Counted from the stretch's first letter, positions 6,512-14,767 are shown. The stretch: 18,353 nucleotides of DNA from Streptomycetaceae bacterium (GCA_027486075.1 JAIXPU010000009.1:1-18353), one strand, 5' to 3'. Notes: generated by a model not told the origin, from the sequence alone. Made by a program: numbers and translations.

Positions 6512-8550
6512 TGTCGGCAGCAAAAGTTGTAAAAGAACTTCTGGAGCGCAGTAACCGCTTAGGTTCAGAGCCGCGATTTACCAACTACGCCGGTGGTAAT
6601 ACCTCGGCTAAGGGTTCTGTTCCTAACCCGGCAACAGGGCAAGAGACAACAGTGCTCTGGGTCAAGGGCTCTGGCGGTGATCTCGGTACGTTAACTGAAC
6701 CTGGTTTGGCAGCTCTTGAGTTAGAGAAGTTCAAGGCACTTAAGAACGTTTATCGGGGCGTTGAACATGAAGATGAGATGGTCGCGCTCTTTGATTACTG
6801 CCGCTTTGGCACAACAGGTGCTGCGCCAAGTATCGATACAGCGATGCATGGCCTTGTTCCCTTTGACCATGTAGACCACCTTCATCCAGATTCCATCATC
6901 GCACTTGCGACCTCTATCGATGGCGAAAAGTTGACGCGTGAATGTTTCGGCGATGAGATTCTCTGGGTCGATTGGCGTCGCCCGGGATTTCAACTTGGTT
7001 TAGATATAGCAAAGATTGCTACTGAAAATCCAAAGGCAAAGGGATGCATTCTCGGTGGGCATGGACTCACTACATGGGGTGCAACCAGTAAAGAGTGCGA
7101 AGAACGTTCTATTGCAGCTATTACCAAGGCGGAAGAGTTCATCAAGGCAAAAGGTAAGAAGCACCCATTTGGTGCAGCCGTTGCTAAGTACAAGGCGTTA
7201 GCTCCTGCTCTTCGTACGGCACGCGCTGCAGAACTTGCACCTCACCTACGTGGTGTGGCATCCCGCGATGTTCGAATGGTCGGCCACTTTACAGATGCTG
7301 ATGTAGTTCTTGACTTTACTGAAAGTGCAGAGCTCTTTAGGTTGGCAGCCCTGGGCACATCATGTCCTGATCACTTCTTGCGCACAAAAATTTCACCGCT
7401 AGTGCTCGATACAGCGCCAGATGCGCCACTTGAAGAGGTCTTAGCTCGCGTTGCTGAACTTCATGAAAAGTATCGCGAAGTTTATGCCGCTTACTATGCG
7501 CGTCATGCCGCGAGTGACTCCCCCGCAATGCGTGGGGCTGACCCAGCAATCATTCTGGTGCCAGGTATCGGAATGTTCTCTTTCGGAAAAGATAAGCAGA
7601 CCGCTCGCGTTGCCAGTGAGTTCTATATCAACGCCATCAATGTGATGCGCGGCGCCGAGGCTCTCTCTACCTACGCTCCTATCGCCGAATCTGAAAAGTT
7701 CCGTATTGAGTACTGGGATCTTGAAGAAGCAAAACTTAAGCGCGCACCTAAGCCAAAGCCACTTGCTAGTCGGATTGCTCTTGTCACCGGCGCTGCCTCT
7801 GGCCTCGGAAAAGCTACTGCGCTGCGCTTAGCTGCCGAAGGCGCCTGTGTTGTCGTTGCAGATCGCGATAAGGAAGGGGCAATCGCTGTTGCCGCCGAAA
7901 TCGGTAATTCAGATAGAGCAATTGGTATCGCTATGGATGTCACCGATGAAGGTGCTATCGCGGCTGCAATTGCTGCTGCCAACTTAGCTTTTGGTGGCAT
8001 TGATATCGTGGTCAATAACGCTGGTATCTCGATTAGCAAATCACTTGTCGAGACAACAGTTCAAGATTGGGATTTGCAGCATGACATCATGGCGCGCGGA
8101 TCTTTCTTGGTATCACGCGAAGCAACCAAGGCGATGTTTGCGCAGAAGCTAGGTGGAGACATCATCTACATCTCTTCCAAGAACTCCGTCTTTGCCGGTC
8201 CTAATAACGTCGCTTACGGCTCTACCAAGGCAGATCAAGCCCACCAAGTTCGCCTACTTGCCGCAGAGCTCGGTGAACATGGCATTCGGGTCAATGGCAT
8301 CAATCCTGATGGCGTTGTAAAGGGTTCTGGAATCTTCTCATCAGGATGGGGCGCTAATCGCGCTGCGGTCTATGGCGTTGAAGAATCTAAACTCGGTGAG
8401 TTCTATGCCAAGCGAACTATCTTGAAGAGGGAAGTTCTGCCAGAACATATTGCAGCCGCTGTCTTTGTACTGCTCAGCGGAGAACTCTCGCTGACAACAG
8501 GGCTACATATCCCTGTTGATGGTGGAGTATCAGCAGCCTTCTTGCGATAA
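6511..8550 (+). CDS. rhaEW: Bifunctional rhamnulose-1-phosphate aldolase / L-lactaldehyde dehydrogenase
   Basis: This 679-residue two-domain enzyme has a class II aldolase/adducin N-terminal domain (about residues 1-380), with zinc ligands H123 and H125 in HVDHLHPDS and H184 in LGGHGLTTWG. The C-terminal short-chain dehydrogenase domain (about 420-679) has TGAASGLG at 426-433, NNAG at 502-505, Ser555/556 and the catalytic Y569-x3-K573 (YGSTK). It cleaves L-rhamnulose-1-phosphate to DHAP and L-lactaldehyde and oxidises the aldehyde to L-lactate with NAD. This fusion is the established RhaEW (RhaD aldolase-ADH) family layout, not a new one. I chose ATG 6511, which overlaps the isomerase stop as TAATG with GGGGAG just upstream; the in-frame ATG at 6499 would start inside the isomerase gene and lacks its own ribosome site. 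Confidence 0.94.
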   Translation: MSAAKVVKELLERSNRLGSEPRFTNYAGGNTSAKGSVPNPATGQETTVLWVKGSGGDLGTLTEPGLAALELEKFKALKNVYRGVEHEDEMVALFDYCRFGTTGAAPSIDTAMHGLVPFDHVDHLHPDSIIALATSIDGEKLTRECFGDEILWVDWRRPGFQLGLDIAKIATENPKAKGCILGGHGLTTWGATSKECEERSIAAITKAEEFIKAKGKKHPFGAAVAKYKALAPALRTARAAELAPHLRGVASRDVRMVGHFTDADVVLDFTESAELFRLAALGTSCPDHFLRTKISPLVLDTAPDAPLEEVLARVAELHEKYREVYAAYYARHAASDSPAMRGADPAIILVPGIGMFSFGKDKQTARVASEFYINAINVMRGAEALSTYAPIAESEKFRIEYWDLEEAKLKRAPKPKPLASRIALVTGAASGLGKATALRLAAEGACVVVADRDKEGAIAVAAEIGNSDRAIGIAMDVTDEGAIAAAIAAANLAFGGIDIVVNNAGISISKSLVETTVQDWDLQHDIMARGSFLVSREATKAMFAQKLGGDIIYISSKNSVFAGPNNVAYGSTKADQAHQVRLLAAELGEHGIRVNGINPDGVVKGSGIFSSGWGANRAAVYGVEESKLGEFYAKRTILKREVLPEHIAAAVFVLLSGELSLTTGLHIPVDGGVSAAFLR

Positions 8551-8555
8551 CCACC

Positions 8556-9965
8556 ATGAAGTACTGTGCAGCAATCGATATTGGCGCCTCTAGCGGACGT
8601 GTAGCTGTGGGCTCTCTTGAATCAGGATCTCTCGTGATTCAAGAAGTCCATCGCTTTAAACATGAAGCGAAAGAGTTTGAAGATCGCGGGCTGCGCTGGG
8701 AATGGGCGAAGATTGTTGATGAGGTAAAGACTGGGCTACTGAAGGCGCAAGAGCTCGGTGAAATCATCTCAATCGGCATCGATACCTGGGCAGTGGATTA
8801 CGGTCTGCTGGATGCGCAAGGTGAACTCATTGAAGACCCTTACAGTTACCGTGATTCGCGTACTGATGGTGTGATGCAATCTATTTCAGATTCACTGGGT
8901 GCTGAGTGGATTTATAGCCGTACCGGAATTCAATTTATCTTCTTCAATACTGCTTATCAGCTTCGCGCAGCGTGCAATACGCCGGCAATTGAGGGTGCGG
9001 CAACTTTATTGATGCTTCCAGACCTTCTTAACTTTGTCCTTTCCGGTTCCAAGAGCAATGACGTCACCAACGCATCTTCCACGCAGCTGCTCAACGCACA
9101 TACACAAGAGTGGGATTGGGAGCTCATAGATAAACTTGAGATTCCTCGCAAAATCTTCCCTGCACTTCATAAGCCAGGCATGACAGTTGGCCATATCAAT
9201 GGCCACGGTAGCCTCGATGGCATCGCCGTTGTCGCTGTCGGTTCTCATGACACAGCATCGGCTGTCGCTGGAGTTCCACTGCGTCCTACAAAAGATTCAG
9301 CATATATTTCAAGTGGTACCTGGTCGCTGGTCGGTCTAGAGCTCGATGCACCAGTGACAGATGCAAAGGCGCTCTCGTACAACATCACCAATGAAGCAGG
9401 CGTTGCTGACCGGATACGCTTTATCAAAAATGTTTCAGGTATGTGGTTACTCGAAGAATCACTGCGCTACTGGAAATCACAGGGCATAGCTCTTACGGCA
9501 GCTGATTTAGCTCGTGATGCGAGCTCACTTAATCGCAAGCAGATTATCGATACCAATGATCCTCGTTTTGCCAAGCCTGGCCCAATGCCAGAACTTATTG
9601 CTGATTACTGCCGAGAAACACAACAAGAGGTGCCTGCTACCCCTGTCGAATTCGCTCGCTGCATCTTCGATAGCTTGGCGCACGCATATGCGCAATCGCT
9701 ACGACAACTCGAAGATGCTGCTGGCGTAAAGGTGAAAGAGATTAACATCGTAGGAGGAGGCTCTTCTAACGAACTGCTCAATCAGCTCACTGCAGATGCA
9801 ACCGGCCTGCCAGTAATCGCCGGTCCTGTCGAGGCGACCGTTATGGGTAACCTCATCATTCAGATGATGAGCGCTGGATGGATTGATAGCCTTGAAGCAG
9901 GTCGCGCACTGATTGCCAAATCGAGTGATCGAAAAACTTTTCAGCCAAAAAGTGTCAGGAGCTAA
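8556..9965 (+). CDS. rhaB: L-rhamnulokinase
   Basis: This 469-residue FGGY-family sugar kinase (E. coli RhaB has 489) phosphorylates L-rhamnulose at O1 with ATP. The N-terminal phosphate-binding segment AAIDIGASSGRV, the substrate segment GIDTWAVDYGLLD (residues 74-86) and the catalytic Asp232 in VGSHDTASAVAGVP are present. So are the ATP-site segment YISSGTWSLVGLE and the C-terminal NIVGGGSSNELLNQLTADATG. Start ATG is 5 nt after the aldolase stop. There is no clear ribosome site, so translation probably depends on coupling. It completes the phosphorylative route with RhaM, RhaI and RhaEW. A related L-fuculokinase is less likely given these neighbours. Confidence 0.93.
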   Translation: MKYCAAIDIGASSGRVAVGSLESGSLVIQEVHRFKHEAKEFEDRGLRWEWAKIVDEVKTGLLKAQELGEIISIGIDTWAVDYGLLDAQGELIEDPYSYRDSRTDGVMQSISDSLGAEWIYSRTGIQFIFFNTAYQLRAACNTPAIEGAATLLMLPDLLNFVLSGSKSNDVTNASSTQLLNAHTQEWDWELIDKLEIPRKIFPALHKPGMTVGHINGHGSLDGIAVVAVGSHDTASAVAGVPLRPTKDSAYISSGTWSLVGLELDAPVTDAKALSYNITNEAGVADRIRFIKNVSGMWLLEESLRYWKSQGIALTAADLARDASSLNRKQIIDTNDPRFAKPGPMPELIADYCRETQQEVPATPVEFARCIFDSLAHAYAQSLRQLEDAAGVKVKEINIVGGGSSNELLNQLTADATGLPVIAGPVEATVMGNLIIQMMSAGWIDSLEAGRALIAKSSDRKTFQPKSVRS

Positions 9966-9968
9966 CTC

Positions 9969-10940
9969 ATGCGCCACTCCGAGATAACACCCATTCATGG
10001 CTGTGGTGTAAAGGTTTCAAAGCTCAGCCTGGGCACAGCACCTTTGGGCGGACTCTTTAAGAAGGTTGCAGAATCTGAAAGTGATTCAGTTATTCGCGAG
10101 GCTCTCGACGCCGGAATCGCCTATATCGATACCGCGCCGCTCTATGGATATGGCGTTGGTGAGATACGAGTAGGTCGTGGAATTAAAGGACACCGCAACC
10201 AACCAGCAATCTCTACCAAAGTTGGGCGTCTGCTCCGCCCTGGTAAAAACACTGAACACGATAAATTTCCAGATTCTGATCCCAATATTGAAATCTACTT
10301 TGATCACAGCGCTGCCGGCATCCGTCGCTCATTGGAAGAGAGTCTGCAGCGTTTGGGACGTGAATCTATAGAGATTGTCTACATCCACGATGCTGATAAT
10401 TGGGTAGCTGATGCAATTAACGTGGTCTATCCAGAGCTACACAAAATGCGTGAAGAAGGTCTACTGAAGGCAATTGGAATCGGAATGAACTGGTGTCCAA
10501 CCTCAATATCAATTATGAAAGAGACCGACCTTAATATCGCTCTCATCGCTGGCCGCTTCACCTTGCTTGATCAGAGCGCGCAAGAAGAGCTCTATCCACT
10601 TGCCTTAAAGAAGAAGGTGTCAATCATCGCAGCTGGTGTATTTAACTCAGGAGTTCTCGCTAACCCAGTAGATGGCGCGCACTATGACTACGAACCCGCT
10701 TCACAAGAGATCCTCACAAAGGCTCGCGCGATTGGCAAGTATCTAGAGCGTTACGATGTTTCTCTGCCAGATGCAGCGTTGCAATTTCCATTACGACATC
10801 CAGCAGTTGCATCGGTACTTACCGGCGCTGGCTCAGTGAGCGAACTACGCGCCAATATCAAATCCTTTGATACCGAACTTCCAGCGCAGCTGTGGAGCGA
10901 TATGGAAGAAGCTGGCTTAATCGCTCCCATTAACCTCTAG
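9969..10940 (+). CDS. Aldo/keto reductase, L-fucose / D-threo-aldose 1-dehydrogenase-like
   Basis: This 323-residue aldo/keto reductase has the full catalytic tetrad: D54 and Y59 in YIDTAPLYG, K84 in ISTKVG and H140 in VYIHDAD. The N-terminal SKLSLGTAPLGGLF and the C-terminal PAVASVLTGAGSVSELRAN fit the D-threo-aldose 1-dehydrogenase branch, which oxidises C1 of L-fucose, L-galactose or D-arabinose. It follows rhaB by 3 nt, with AGGAG (9957-9961) at 7 nt from ATG, so it belongs to the rhamnose operon. In this setting it could oxidise L-rhamnose or L-fucose to a lactone and so start a non-phosphorylative route, or reduce surplus lactaldehyde. Substrate and preferred direction cannot be decided from sequence. 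Confidence 0.8.
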   Translation: MRHSEITPIHGCGVKVSKLSLGTAPLGGLFKKVAESESDSVIREALDAGIAYIDTAPLYGYGVGEIRVGRGIKGHRNQPAISTKVGRLLRPGKNTEHDKFPDSDPNIEIYFDHSAAGIRRSLEESLQRLGRESIEIVYIHDADNWVADAINVVYPELHKMREEGLLKAIGIGMNWCPTSISIMKETDLNIALIAGRFTLLDQSAQEELYPLALKKKVSIIAAGVFNSGVLANPVDGAHYDYEPASQEILTKARAIGKYLERYDVSLPDAALQFPLRHPAVASVLTGAGSVSELRANIKSFDTELPAQLWSDMEEAGLIAPINL

Positions 10941-10953
10941 TTACAAAACTAGA
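10936..10953. terminator. Short stem-loop between convergent genes
   Basis: TCTAGTT (10936-10942) and AACTAGA (10947-10953) form a 7-bp stem with an ACAA loop in the 8-nt gap between the aldo/keto reductase and the opposing FAH gene, including both stop codons. It is short and AT-rich with no clear T-run on either side, so at best it is a weak bidirectional terminator. Confidence 0.35.
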
Positions 10954-11794
10954 TTGTCTGAGAGACCATCTCGCCGATACCTTCAATGCCGGTCACAACC
11001 TTTTGGCCGCGCTGTAGGTACTTGGTTGGCTTAAATCCCATTCCAACGCCTTCTGGAGTTCCGGTATTGATAATGTCGCCAGGGAATAGCTCCATAAATT
11101 GGCTCAAGTACCAAACAATGTGATCGATTCCGAAGATAAGGTCGCTGGTGCGTGAATCTTGGCGCTTCTCGCCATCAACAGAGCAGTAGAGGCGAACATC
11201 ATCCGGGTTAAATTCATCGCTTGTCACAATCACTGGCCCCATTGGATTAAAGGTTGGGAATGACTTTCCCTTTACCCATTGTCCTGCTCGCTCAATCTGC
11301 CAGTGACGTTCGCTGACATCTTGGCTGATGCTGTAACCCAAGATATGTGAACGCGCCTCTGATTCAGATTTGAGATAGAGCGCGCGCTTTCCGATAACGA
11401 TGCTGAGTTCAACTTCATAATCTGTGGCCGTTGAATTAGGTGGAACTGCAATCTCATCATTTGGTCCAATGAGGCAATCTGGGGCTTTCATAAAAACAAC
11501 TGGTTCTGGTGGTGGAGTCATTCCTGATTCAGCAGCGTGGCGCGCATAGTTGAGGCCGATGCAGATCAACTTGGTAGGGCGAGCAACAGGGCTACCAATA
11601 CGCAAGCCAGCAATATCAAATGGAGCAAGGCTAGAAATATCTGCGCCCTTTACCTTTTCAAGGGCTCCAGCAACGAGTTCGTCACGATTCCAGTCCTTGA
11701 TGAGGTGATCTACATAGACTGCCTGAGTCTGGTTGACCATAACTGCTGGACGCTCTGAACCTAATTGACCGAATCTCGCTATTTTCATAACCAT
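10949..11794 (-). CDS. FAH-family hydrolase, candidate 2,4-diketo-3-deoxy-sugar-acid hydrolase
   Basis: This 281-residue protein has the fumarylacetoacetate hydrolase C-terminal fold. Metal ligands are visible as E127 and E129 (DYEVELSIVIG) and D159 (SQDVSERHWQ), with H86 in NYARHAAES and the family segments KGKSFPTFNPMGP and PGDIINTGTPEGVGMG. Family members hydrolyse C-C bonds in beta-diketo acids. Beside a sugar dehydrogenase-like AKR and an SDR, the likely role is cleavage of 2,4-diketo-3-deoxy-L-rhamnonate or -fuconate to pyruvate and L-lactate, as in oxidative deoxy-sugar pathways; this is inference. ATG 11794 is preferred to the in-frame ATG two codons later because GAGG lies 6 nt upstream. 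It runs opposite to the rhamnose operon and is divergent from the glycerate kinase gene with only 30 nt between starts. Confidence 0.82.
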   Translation of the reverse strand: MVMKIARFGQLGSERPAVMVNQTQAVYVDHLIKDWNRDELVAGALEKVKGADISSLAPFDIAGLRIGSPVARPTKLICIGLNYARHAAESGMTPPPEPVVFMKAPDCLIGPNDEIAVPPNSTATDYEVELSIVIGKRALYLKSESEARSHILGYSISQDVSERHWQIERAGQWVKGKSFPTFNPMGPVIVTSDEFNPDDVRLYCSVDGEKRQDSRTSDLIFGIDHIVWYLSQFMELFPGDIINTGTPEGVGMGFKPTKYLQRGQKVVTGIEGIGEMVSQTI

Positions 11795-11812
11795 AGATTA
11801 CCTCAATGCTCA

Positions 11813-11829
11813 TAAGATTCATATATGAA
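11813..11829 (+). promoter_or_regulatory. Leaderless-type -10 box and palindrome at the glycerate kinase start
   Basis: TAAGAT (11813-11818) ends 6 nt before the A of ATG 11825, the placement expected of a -10 hexamer for a leaderless mRNA starting at the initiation codon. No ribosome site is present, which agrees. A perfect 12-bp palindrome, TTCATATATGAA (11818-11829), covers the predicted start point and the start codon and could be an operator for the divergent pair. Both readings are from sequence only. Confidence 0.5.
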
Positions 11830-12931
11830 GATTGTGATTGTCCCCGATTCATTTAAGGGAAGCGCATCTTCACAAGAAGTTGCACAATGGATTGAAAATG
11901 GAATTCTTAATCTCATCCCAGATTGTGAAACTATCAAGATTGCTATCGGTGATGGTGGCGAAGGAACGCTAGATGCAGTTATCAGCGCGGGCTTCAACCC
12001 GATTGAAGTAAGCGTCACAGGGCCAACTAATAAAACAGTTCAATCAAAATTTGGGATTCGCGATTCAACTGCGCTTGTTGAGCTAGCGCAAGCTTCAGGG
12101 CTATCTCAACTTCCCCAGCAGAAGTTAGAGCCGCTCATTGCAACATCGTACGGAACTGGCGAACTCATTAAGGCTGCGCTCGATCATGGTGCGAAGAAGA
12201 TCATTCTGGCGGTAGGTGGTTCGGCCTGTACCGATGCTGGAGCAGGTGCGCTACAAGCACTTGGCGCTAAGTTACGCGATGGTCAAGGGCGCGAGATTGC
12301 ATACGGTGGTGCTGCTCTCCAAGAGTGCCAAGAGATTGATCTCTCTTTACTTGACCCGCGCATTGCTGGAGTGGAATTTATTCTGGCTAGCGATGTCACC
12401 AACCCACTCCTAGGAGTTCACGGCGCAGCACATGTTTATGCGCCACAAAAGGGCGCAAGCGCCTCAGATGTTGAACTGCTCGAGCAGGCGCTGACACGCT
12501 TTTCAGAGATTGCAGGAAGTGCGCATATCAACACGCCAGGAGCCGGCGCAGCTGGGGGTTTTGGTTATATGGCGCTGACTTTTCTCAACGCCCAAGCAAG
12601 AAGTGGCATTGAGATGGTTCTTGATCTTGTGGACTTTGAGCAACATCTGATTGGCGCAGACTTAGTGATTACCGGAGAAGGTAAGTTCGATTCACAGAGT
12701 CTGAGTGGCAAGGCACCTATTGGTATTTTGGAAATGGCATCACAGTGCTCAGTGCCAGTTGCGCTGATTTGCGGGCAAGCAACCTTGAACAGTTCAGATG
12801 AAATAGTTGCGAGATTTCAATCAATCTCAGTGTTACATTCATTTGAGTCAGATATCAATAAATGCATTACCCAACCTGGTCCAATTATCGAGAAAATTGC
12901 CACAAGCATTGCCAAGGTAGTTACTTCTTAA
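11825..12931 (+). CDS. Glycerate 2-kinase (GlxK/GarK family)
   Basis: This 368-residue protein has the length and motifs of type I glycerate kinases: DSFKGS (8-13), GDGGEGT (42-48), GTGELIKAAL (110-119), GGSACTDAGAGAL (131-143), ASDVTNPLLG with D190, GAAGGFGY and ITGEGKFDSQS. It phosphorylates D-glycerate with ATP to 2-phosphoglycerate, feeding lower glycolysis. There is no ribosome site before ATG; a TAAGAT box 6 nt upstream suggests a leaderless transcript. It lies divergent from the FAH hydrolase and 36 nt before the SDR gene, so it may be co-transcribed with that. Why glycerate would arise here is unclear; cleavage of a diketo-acid from a non-deoxy hexose such as L-galactose would give pyruvate plus glycerate, but this is speculation. 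Confidence 0.92.
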   Translation: MKIVIVPDSFKGSASSQEVAQWIENGILNLIPDCETIKIAIGDGGEGTLDAVISAGFNPIEVSVTGPTNKTVQSKFGIRDSTALVELAQASGLSQLPQQKLEPLIATSYGTGELIKAALDHGAKKIILAVGGSACTDAGAGALQALGAKLRDGQGREIAYGGAALQECQEIDLSLLDPRIAGVEFILASDVTNPLLGVHGAAHVYAPQKGASASDVELLEQALTRFSEIAGSAHINTPGAGAAGGFGYMALTFLNAQARSGIEMVLDLVDFEQHLIGADLVITGEGKFDSQSLSGKAPIGILEMASQCSVPVALICGQATLNSSDEIVARFQSISVLHSFESDINKCITQPGPIIEKIATSIAKVVTS

Positions 12932-12967
12932 ATATCCTTCGCCTCTACATCGTTAAAGGAGCGCCAC

Positions 12968-13726
12968 GTGCCAGAGAATAAAGTTAGCTACGCCGGTCAA
13001 GTTGTCGTCATCACCGGTGCAGCTCGTGGCATCGGAGCCGCAACTGCCCGACTTGTTACAGAGCGCGGTGGAAAAGTCTTTGCACTCGATATCGCTCGTG
13101 ATGGATTAACTGCGCTGCAGAAAGAGTTATCACTTCCTGATAATCAAGTAGCCGTAATCGATCTTGGTAGCCAAACATCTGTAAAAGAGAATATTGATGC
13201 CATCTACAAAATTACTGGGCGCATTGATGCGCTCATCAACACTGCAGGCGTCGTTGGACCATCAAACGTAAAAGTTGAAGATGTGAAGTGGGAAGATTTC
13301 GAATCCACTGTCCGCATCAACCTCTTTGGAACTGTCTGGCTCACCCAGGCGGTTGTGCCTTACATGAAGAAGGCTAAGTACGGCCGAATCGCACATGTGG
13401 CTTCAATTGCTGGCAAAGAAGGAAACCCAGGGATGACCCCTTACAACGTTTCCAAGTCAGGAATGATTGGCTTTGTAAAGGGCGTTGCGAAAGAGATTGC
13501 ACCAGATGGCATCACTATCAACTCACTAGCACCTGCAGTAATCCGCACGCCGATGAATGCTGATACCAGTGATGAAACTTTGAAGTACATGATTTCGCGT
13601 ATCCCGATGGGTCGCGTTGGTGAAGCAGAGGAAGTTGCTGAGATCTTGGCCTTTATGGGATCGAGTGCTTGCTCATTTACAACCGGCTTTACCTTTGATG
13701 CATCAGGTGGACGAGCTACCTACTAA
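12968..13726 (+). CDS. NAD-type short-chain dehydrogenase, candidate deoxy-sugar-acid dehydrogenase
   Basis: This 252-residue classical SDR has the cofactor motif TGAARGIG (16-23) and an acidic D41 at the end of the second beta strand, which favours NAD over NADP. NTAG (91-94) replaces the common NNAG. The catalytic residues are S146, Y159 and K163 (YNVSK). The start is GTG 12968 with AGGAG at 12957-12961, 6 nt upstream. It is likely co-transcribed with glycerate kinase. Family members near FAH hydrolases and AKR sugar dehydrogenases oxidise the C4 hydroxyl of 2-keto-3-deoxy-L-fuconate or -rhamnonate, and this role is plausible here. General SDR diversity is large, so a 3-oxoacyl-type reductase or another polyol dehydrogenase cannot be excluded. 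Confidence 0.82.
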   Translation: MPENKVSYAGQVVVITGAARGIGAATARLVTERGGKVFALDIARDGLTALQKELSLPDNQVAVIDLGSQTSVKENIDAIYKITGRIDALINTAGVVGPSNVKVEDVKWEDFESTVRINLFGTVWLTQAVVPYMKKAKYGRIAHVASIAGKEGNPGMTPYNVSKSGMIGFVKGVAKEIAPDGITINSLAPAVIRTPMNADTSDETLKYMISRIPMGRVGEAEEVAEILAFMGSSACSFTTGFTFDASGGRATY

Positions 13727-14467
13727 TTAGCCTTCTTCAATCATCTCTGCATAAATCTGCGAACGGTAACTGACGCCGAGATCTTTGAAGATCTTCTTCA
13801 GATCAGATTTAACTGTGTTGACGCTAATGCCTTGGGCATCTGCAATCTCTTGATTATTGAGCCCCTTGATAACTAAGTGGACGGTTTCTTGGTGGCGCAC
13901 GTTAAGAGCTTCAATCTTGCGCTTCATTGAAGAAGTAGGCGGCTCGAGAGTAGCAACTTTCTTTTCGCGAGCGTTTTCAAGATAAGTTTCAAAGAGACGA
14001 CCTAGGGTTCGCAGTAGCTCTAAATCGCGGCTACTACCGGGCATTGCAGTTCCGAATGCAAGAGATAGGCAGTAACTAGACTCTTGGCTCCAATGAATTG
14101 GTTGGCAGAGAATCTCTTCGATGCCGAGTTTTTCTCTAAAGAGAGCGCTCTGTGGGTACTTCTCGAGCCACGCCTCTTTGCTTGGAAGATAAACATCGCT
14201 GCCAGAGTTAAGGCAATCTATTGTTGGAAATTGTGTCGTTGTACGGAGCCAGCTCAGGCCAACTAAGGACTCTTGATCTAGGCCAGAGCTGCCGAGGATA
14301 AAGAGTTCGCCTATTGCGGTCTTCTCGGTAAGTGCCACATAGACAGCGTTATCTTCAGTGAGAACGTTTGTATGAAGGTTATGCAGAATCTCTTGCAAAT
14401 CAGAAGGAGCACCAAGAAGGTATGCGGCAAAGTCTTCGACTCTCTTCACGCCCCTAGTATCTTGCAC
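13727..14467 (-). CDS. LuxR-family transcriptional regulator with divergent N-terminal sensor-like domain
   Basis: This 246-residue protein has a C-terminal LuxR/GerE helix-turn-helix (about residues 185-245), seen as LVIKGLNNQEIADAQGISVNTVKSDLKKIFKDLGV. The usual LTxREREVL entry is replaced by LNVRHQETVHLV. Residues 1-165 have no receiver-domain Asp/Lys pattern; their alternating hydrophobic strands and helices could form a GAF-like sensor domain, but I cannot identify it firmly. The start GTG 14467 lacks a ribosome site; an in-frame GTG at 14449 is an alternative. It is the only transcription factor seen, its stop codon abuts the stop of the convergent SDR gene with no spacer, and it lies downstream of two tRNA genes on the same strand. 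Regulation of the sugar locus is possible by position only. Confidence 0.75.
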   Translation of the reverse strand: MQDTRGVKRVEDFAAYLLGAPSDLQEILHNLHTNVLTEDNAVYVALTEKTAIGELFILGSSGLDQESLVGLSWLRTTTQFPTIDCLNSGSDVYLPSKEAWLEKYPQSALFREKLGIEEILCQPIHWSQESSYCLSLAFGTAMPGSSRDLELLRTLGRLFETYLENAREKKVATLEPPTSSMKRKIEALNVRHQETVHLVIKGLNNQEIADAQGISVNTVKSDLKKIFKDLGVSYRSQIYAEMIEEG

Positions 14468-14521
14468 AAATCAAAGAAATCTCTGTGAATTGAGGTAAGT
14501 ATTAAAAGCGCGCAATTACAG

Positions 14522-14594
14522 TAGCCCCGACGGGATTCGAACCCGCGTAGCTGGCTTGAGAAGCCAGAGTCCTAGGCCGCTAGACGACGGGGCC
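14522..14594 (-). tRNA. tRNA-Glu (anticodon CUC)
   Basis: The complement folds as a 73-nt cloverleaf. The acceptor stem GGCCCCG pairs with CGGGGCU (one G-U), with discriminator A. The anticodon stem CUGGC/GCCAG holds loop UUCUCAA, giving anticodon CUC. The T arm is GCGGG-UUCGAAU-CCCGU. CCA is not encoded. It lies behind tRNA-Gln and gltX on the same strand. Confidence 0.95.
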
Positions 14595-14636
14595 CTAGAT
14601 ATTCAATCTTTCAGTGCATTTACTACGTGTACTGCG

Positions 14637-14708
14637 CTGGGGTACCAGGACTCGAACCTAGACTTACTGAACCAGAATCAGCAGGGCTGCCAATTACCCC
14701 ATACCCCA
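14637..14708 (-). tRNA. tRNA-Gln (anticodon CUG)
   Basis: The complement folds as a 72-nt cloverleaf. The acceptor stem UGGGGUA pairs with UACCCCA, with discriminator G. The D arm is closed by GGG/CCC. The anticodon stem GCUGA/UCAGU holds loop UUCUGGU, giving anticodon CUG. The T arm is CUAGG-UUCGAGU-CCUGG. CCA is not encoded. It starts 59 nt after the end of gltX and 42 nt before tRNA-Glu, with no obvious terminator between them. Confidence 0.95.
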
Positions 14709-14767
14709 ATAACTTTTTAGCGCTTGGCGGCGCAAGACAGAAGTTTACCTCAAGAAAATAGGAAAAA

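Noticed and set aside
6511..8550. Aldolase-dehydrogenase fusion as a novel protein
   Set aside because: This domain pair is the established RhaEW/RhaD aldolase-ADH family found in many bacteria with rhamnose pathways.
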